Origin: Nocardioides campestrisoli
GTDB taxonomy: Bacteria; Actinomycetota; Actinomycetes; Propionibacteriales; Nocardioidaceae
Direction of reading: 5' to 3'
Length of the DNA stretch: 64,000 nucleotides
Assembly: GCF_013624435.2 (NCBI RefSeq)
Contig: NZ_CP061768.1
Location: forward strand, 2,200,001-2,264,000
The notes under the pieces are model-generated. The model was given only the letters and a program-made list of their open reading frames with translations, was not told the origin of the DNA and searched no databases. Of this stretch, positions 62,927 to 64,000 are shown in pieces; the stretch's first letter is position 1; every line of letters begins with the position of its first letter. The translations under genes were made by a program, and so were the position numbers.

Positions 62927-64000
62927 GTGCTGCTGGCCCGGGTGGTCCGCGCCTCCGGCGAGGCCGCCGCCACCCGCTCCCGCAAGGCGAAGGTCCAGGC
63001 TCTCGCCGCCGTCCTCGGCGAGGTCGAGCCCGCCGAGACCGAGGTCGCCGCGGCCTACCTGTCGGGACGGCTGCTGCAGCGGCGTACCGGTCTCGGGTGG
63101 CGCAGCCTCGCCGTCCTGCCCCCGCCGGCCGACGAGCCCTCGCTGGAGCTGCGCGAGGTGCACGAGGCGCTCGAGCGGATCTCCGTGCTGGCCGGGCCGG
63201 GCTCCCAGGCCGCGCGCGCGGCCGCGGTCGAGTCCCTGCTGCGCCGGGCCACCACCGCCGAGCAGGAGTGGCTCCGCGCGGTGCTCACCGGCCAGGTGCG
63301 CCAGGGCGCCCTCGACGCGGTGCTGCAGGAGGCGGTCGCGCAGGCCGCGGGGATCCCCGTGACCCTGGTCCGCCGCGCCGCGATGCTCTCGGGCAGCACG
63401 GTGGAGGTGGCCACGGTCGCCCTGCGCGAGGGCGCGGACGCGCTGGACCGGATCGGGCTGACGGTGGGACGCCCGGTCCTGCCGATGCTCGCCTCCAGCG
63501 CCCCCGCGGTGGCCGCGGCCATGACCAAGGCGGCGCCGGGCCGGGCGGTGGGCATCGACACCAAGCTCGACGGGATCCGGATCCAGGTGCACCGGCGCGG
63601 CGACGACGTCCGGATCTGGACCCGGTCGCTGGACGAGATCACCGCCCGGCTGCCCGAGGTGGTCGAGGCCGTGGGGTCGCTGGCCGCCGACGACCTGGTG
63701 CTCGACGGCGAGGCGCTGCTGCTGGGTCCGGACGGCAGGCCGAAGGCCTTCCAGGAGACCGCCTCCCGGGTCGCGACGGCCGGCGGCGACCTGCAGGTGA
63801 CACCGTACTTCTTCGACGTGCTGCACGCCGACGGCCACGACCTCCTCGACTCCCCCGCCAGCCGGCGCTGGCAGGTGCTCGCCGACCTCGTGCCTGAGCG
63901 GCACCTGGCGCCCCGGCTGGTCACCGACTCCGAGGAGGAGGCCGCCGCCTTCCTCGCCGCGGCACTGCAGGCCGGGCACGAGGGGGTGGTGGTCAAGGAC
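62927..64000 (+). CDS. ATP-dependent DNA ligase (3' end outside window)
   Basis: The first 358 residues are present. An N-terminal helical DNA-binding domain (1-190) precedes the adenylation domain with motif I DTKLDGIRIQVHR (adenylated Lys at residue 213; Asp-Thr replaces the usual Glu-Tyr), DLVLDGEALLL as motif III and YFFDVLHADG as motif IIIa, ending at motif IV EGVVVKD. It resembles actinobacterial LigB-type ligases. The GTG follows the kynA stop by 2 nt. Confidence 0.9.
   Translation, partial: MLLARVVRASGEAAATRSRKAKVQALAAVLGEVEPAETEVAAAYLSGRLLQRRTGLGWRSLAVLPPPADEPSLELREVHEALERISVLAGPGSQAARAAAVESLLRRATTAEQEWLRAVLTGQVRQGALDAVLQEAVAQAAGIPVTLVRRAAMLSGSTVEVATVALREGADALDRIGLTVGRPVLPMLASSAPAVAAAMTKAAPGRAVGIDTKLDGIRIQVHRRGDDVRIWTRSLDEITARLPEVVEAVGSLAADDLVLDGEALLLGPDGRPKAFQETASRVATAGGDLQVTPYFFDVLHADGHDLLDSPASRRWQVLADLVPERHLAPRLVTDSEEEAAAFLAAALQAGHEGVVVKD

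Overview
The window is very GC-rich, densely packed DNA from an actinobacterium. It carries WhiA, RbpA, OpcA, an actinobacterial VLRF1 release factor, a mycothiol-dependent-enzyme homologue, a TCGAAC-N4-GTTC type SOS box and many GTG starts. The gene order resembles Nocardioides and relatives (Nocardioidaceae); that genus-level placement is inference. It is a chromosomal core region with no plasmid, phage or CRISPR signature. I support about 62 protein genes. The first (ABC-F ATPase) and last (ATP-dependent DNA ligase) are cut by the window edges.

Layout. 1-4.5 kb: ABC-F protein, zinc metallopeptidase, lipoprotein, small membrane protein, phosphotransferase and acVLRF1. 4.5-5.6 kb: an IS481-family element. 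5.6-12.7 kb: a complete minus-strand SUF iron-sulfur operon in the order sufR-sufB-sufD-Rieske ferredoxin-sufC-sufS-sufU-DUF59 factor, followed by an ASCH-like gene. 12.7-17.2 kb: PAP2 phosphatase, an ABC-2 exporter and convergent heme A/heme O synthases (ctaA, ctaB). 17.3-25.5 kb: a pentose phosphate/glycolysis operon tkt-tal-pgi-zwf-opcA-pgl whose later genes are joined by 4-nt overlaps. 25.5-26.6 kb: a second, diverged copy of the IS481 element. 26.6-35.2 kb: the minus-strand core cluster uvrC-rapZ-yvcK-whiA-gap-pgk-tpiA-secG-rbpA. 35.2-47.5 kb: a Tat/lipoprotein Rieske protein, a TTC38-like TPR protein, uvrA with an SOS box, a mycothiol-enzyme-family protein, a metallo-beta-lactamase hydrolase, a thioredoxin-rhodanese fusion, a sulfotransferase, a flavin reductase, a K+/H+ antiporter, a two-component system and a methyltransferase. 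47.5-51.3 kb: a glycosyltransferase-methyltransferase-prenyltransferase-like operon divergent from a KstR-like TetR regulator, with a KstR-like operator between them. 51.3-64 kb: ferredoxin-NADP reductase, an ion channel preceded by a tiny coupled ORF, a methyltransferase, VOC protein and uvrB, a PLD-family cardiolipin synthase-like protein, an AlkA-like glycosylase, an FAD dehydrogenase, a PucR regulator, tryptophan 2,3-dioxygenase and a DNA ligase.

The most interesting structure lies between the genes. Both IS copies sit in 6-bp duplicated NCTAGN targets. In both, the transposase has no stop codon of its own and reads out of the inverted repeat into the TAG of the duplicated target. Copy 2 landed in a CTAG that served as the shared, overlapping stop of the convergent genes pgl and rbpA, so all three stop codons survive. 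Copy 1 landed on the -10 box of the acVLRF1 promoter. Separately, fourteen start codons are preceded at exactly 6 or 7 nt by a TANNNT -10 box, which marks leaderless transcripts. One of these is a 20-codon upstream ORF that ends in a GTGA overlap with the ion-channel start.
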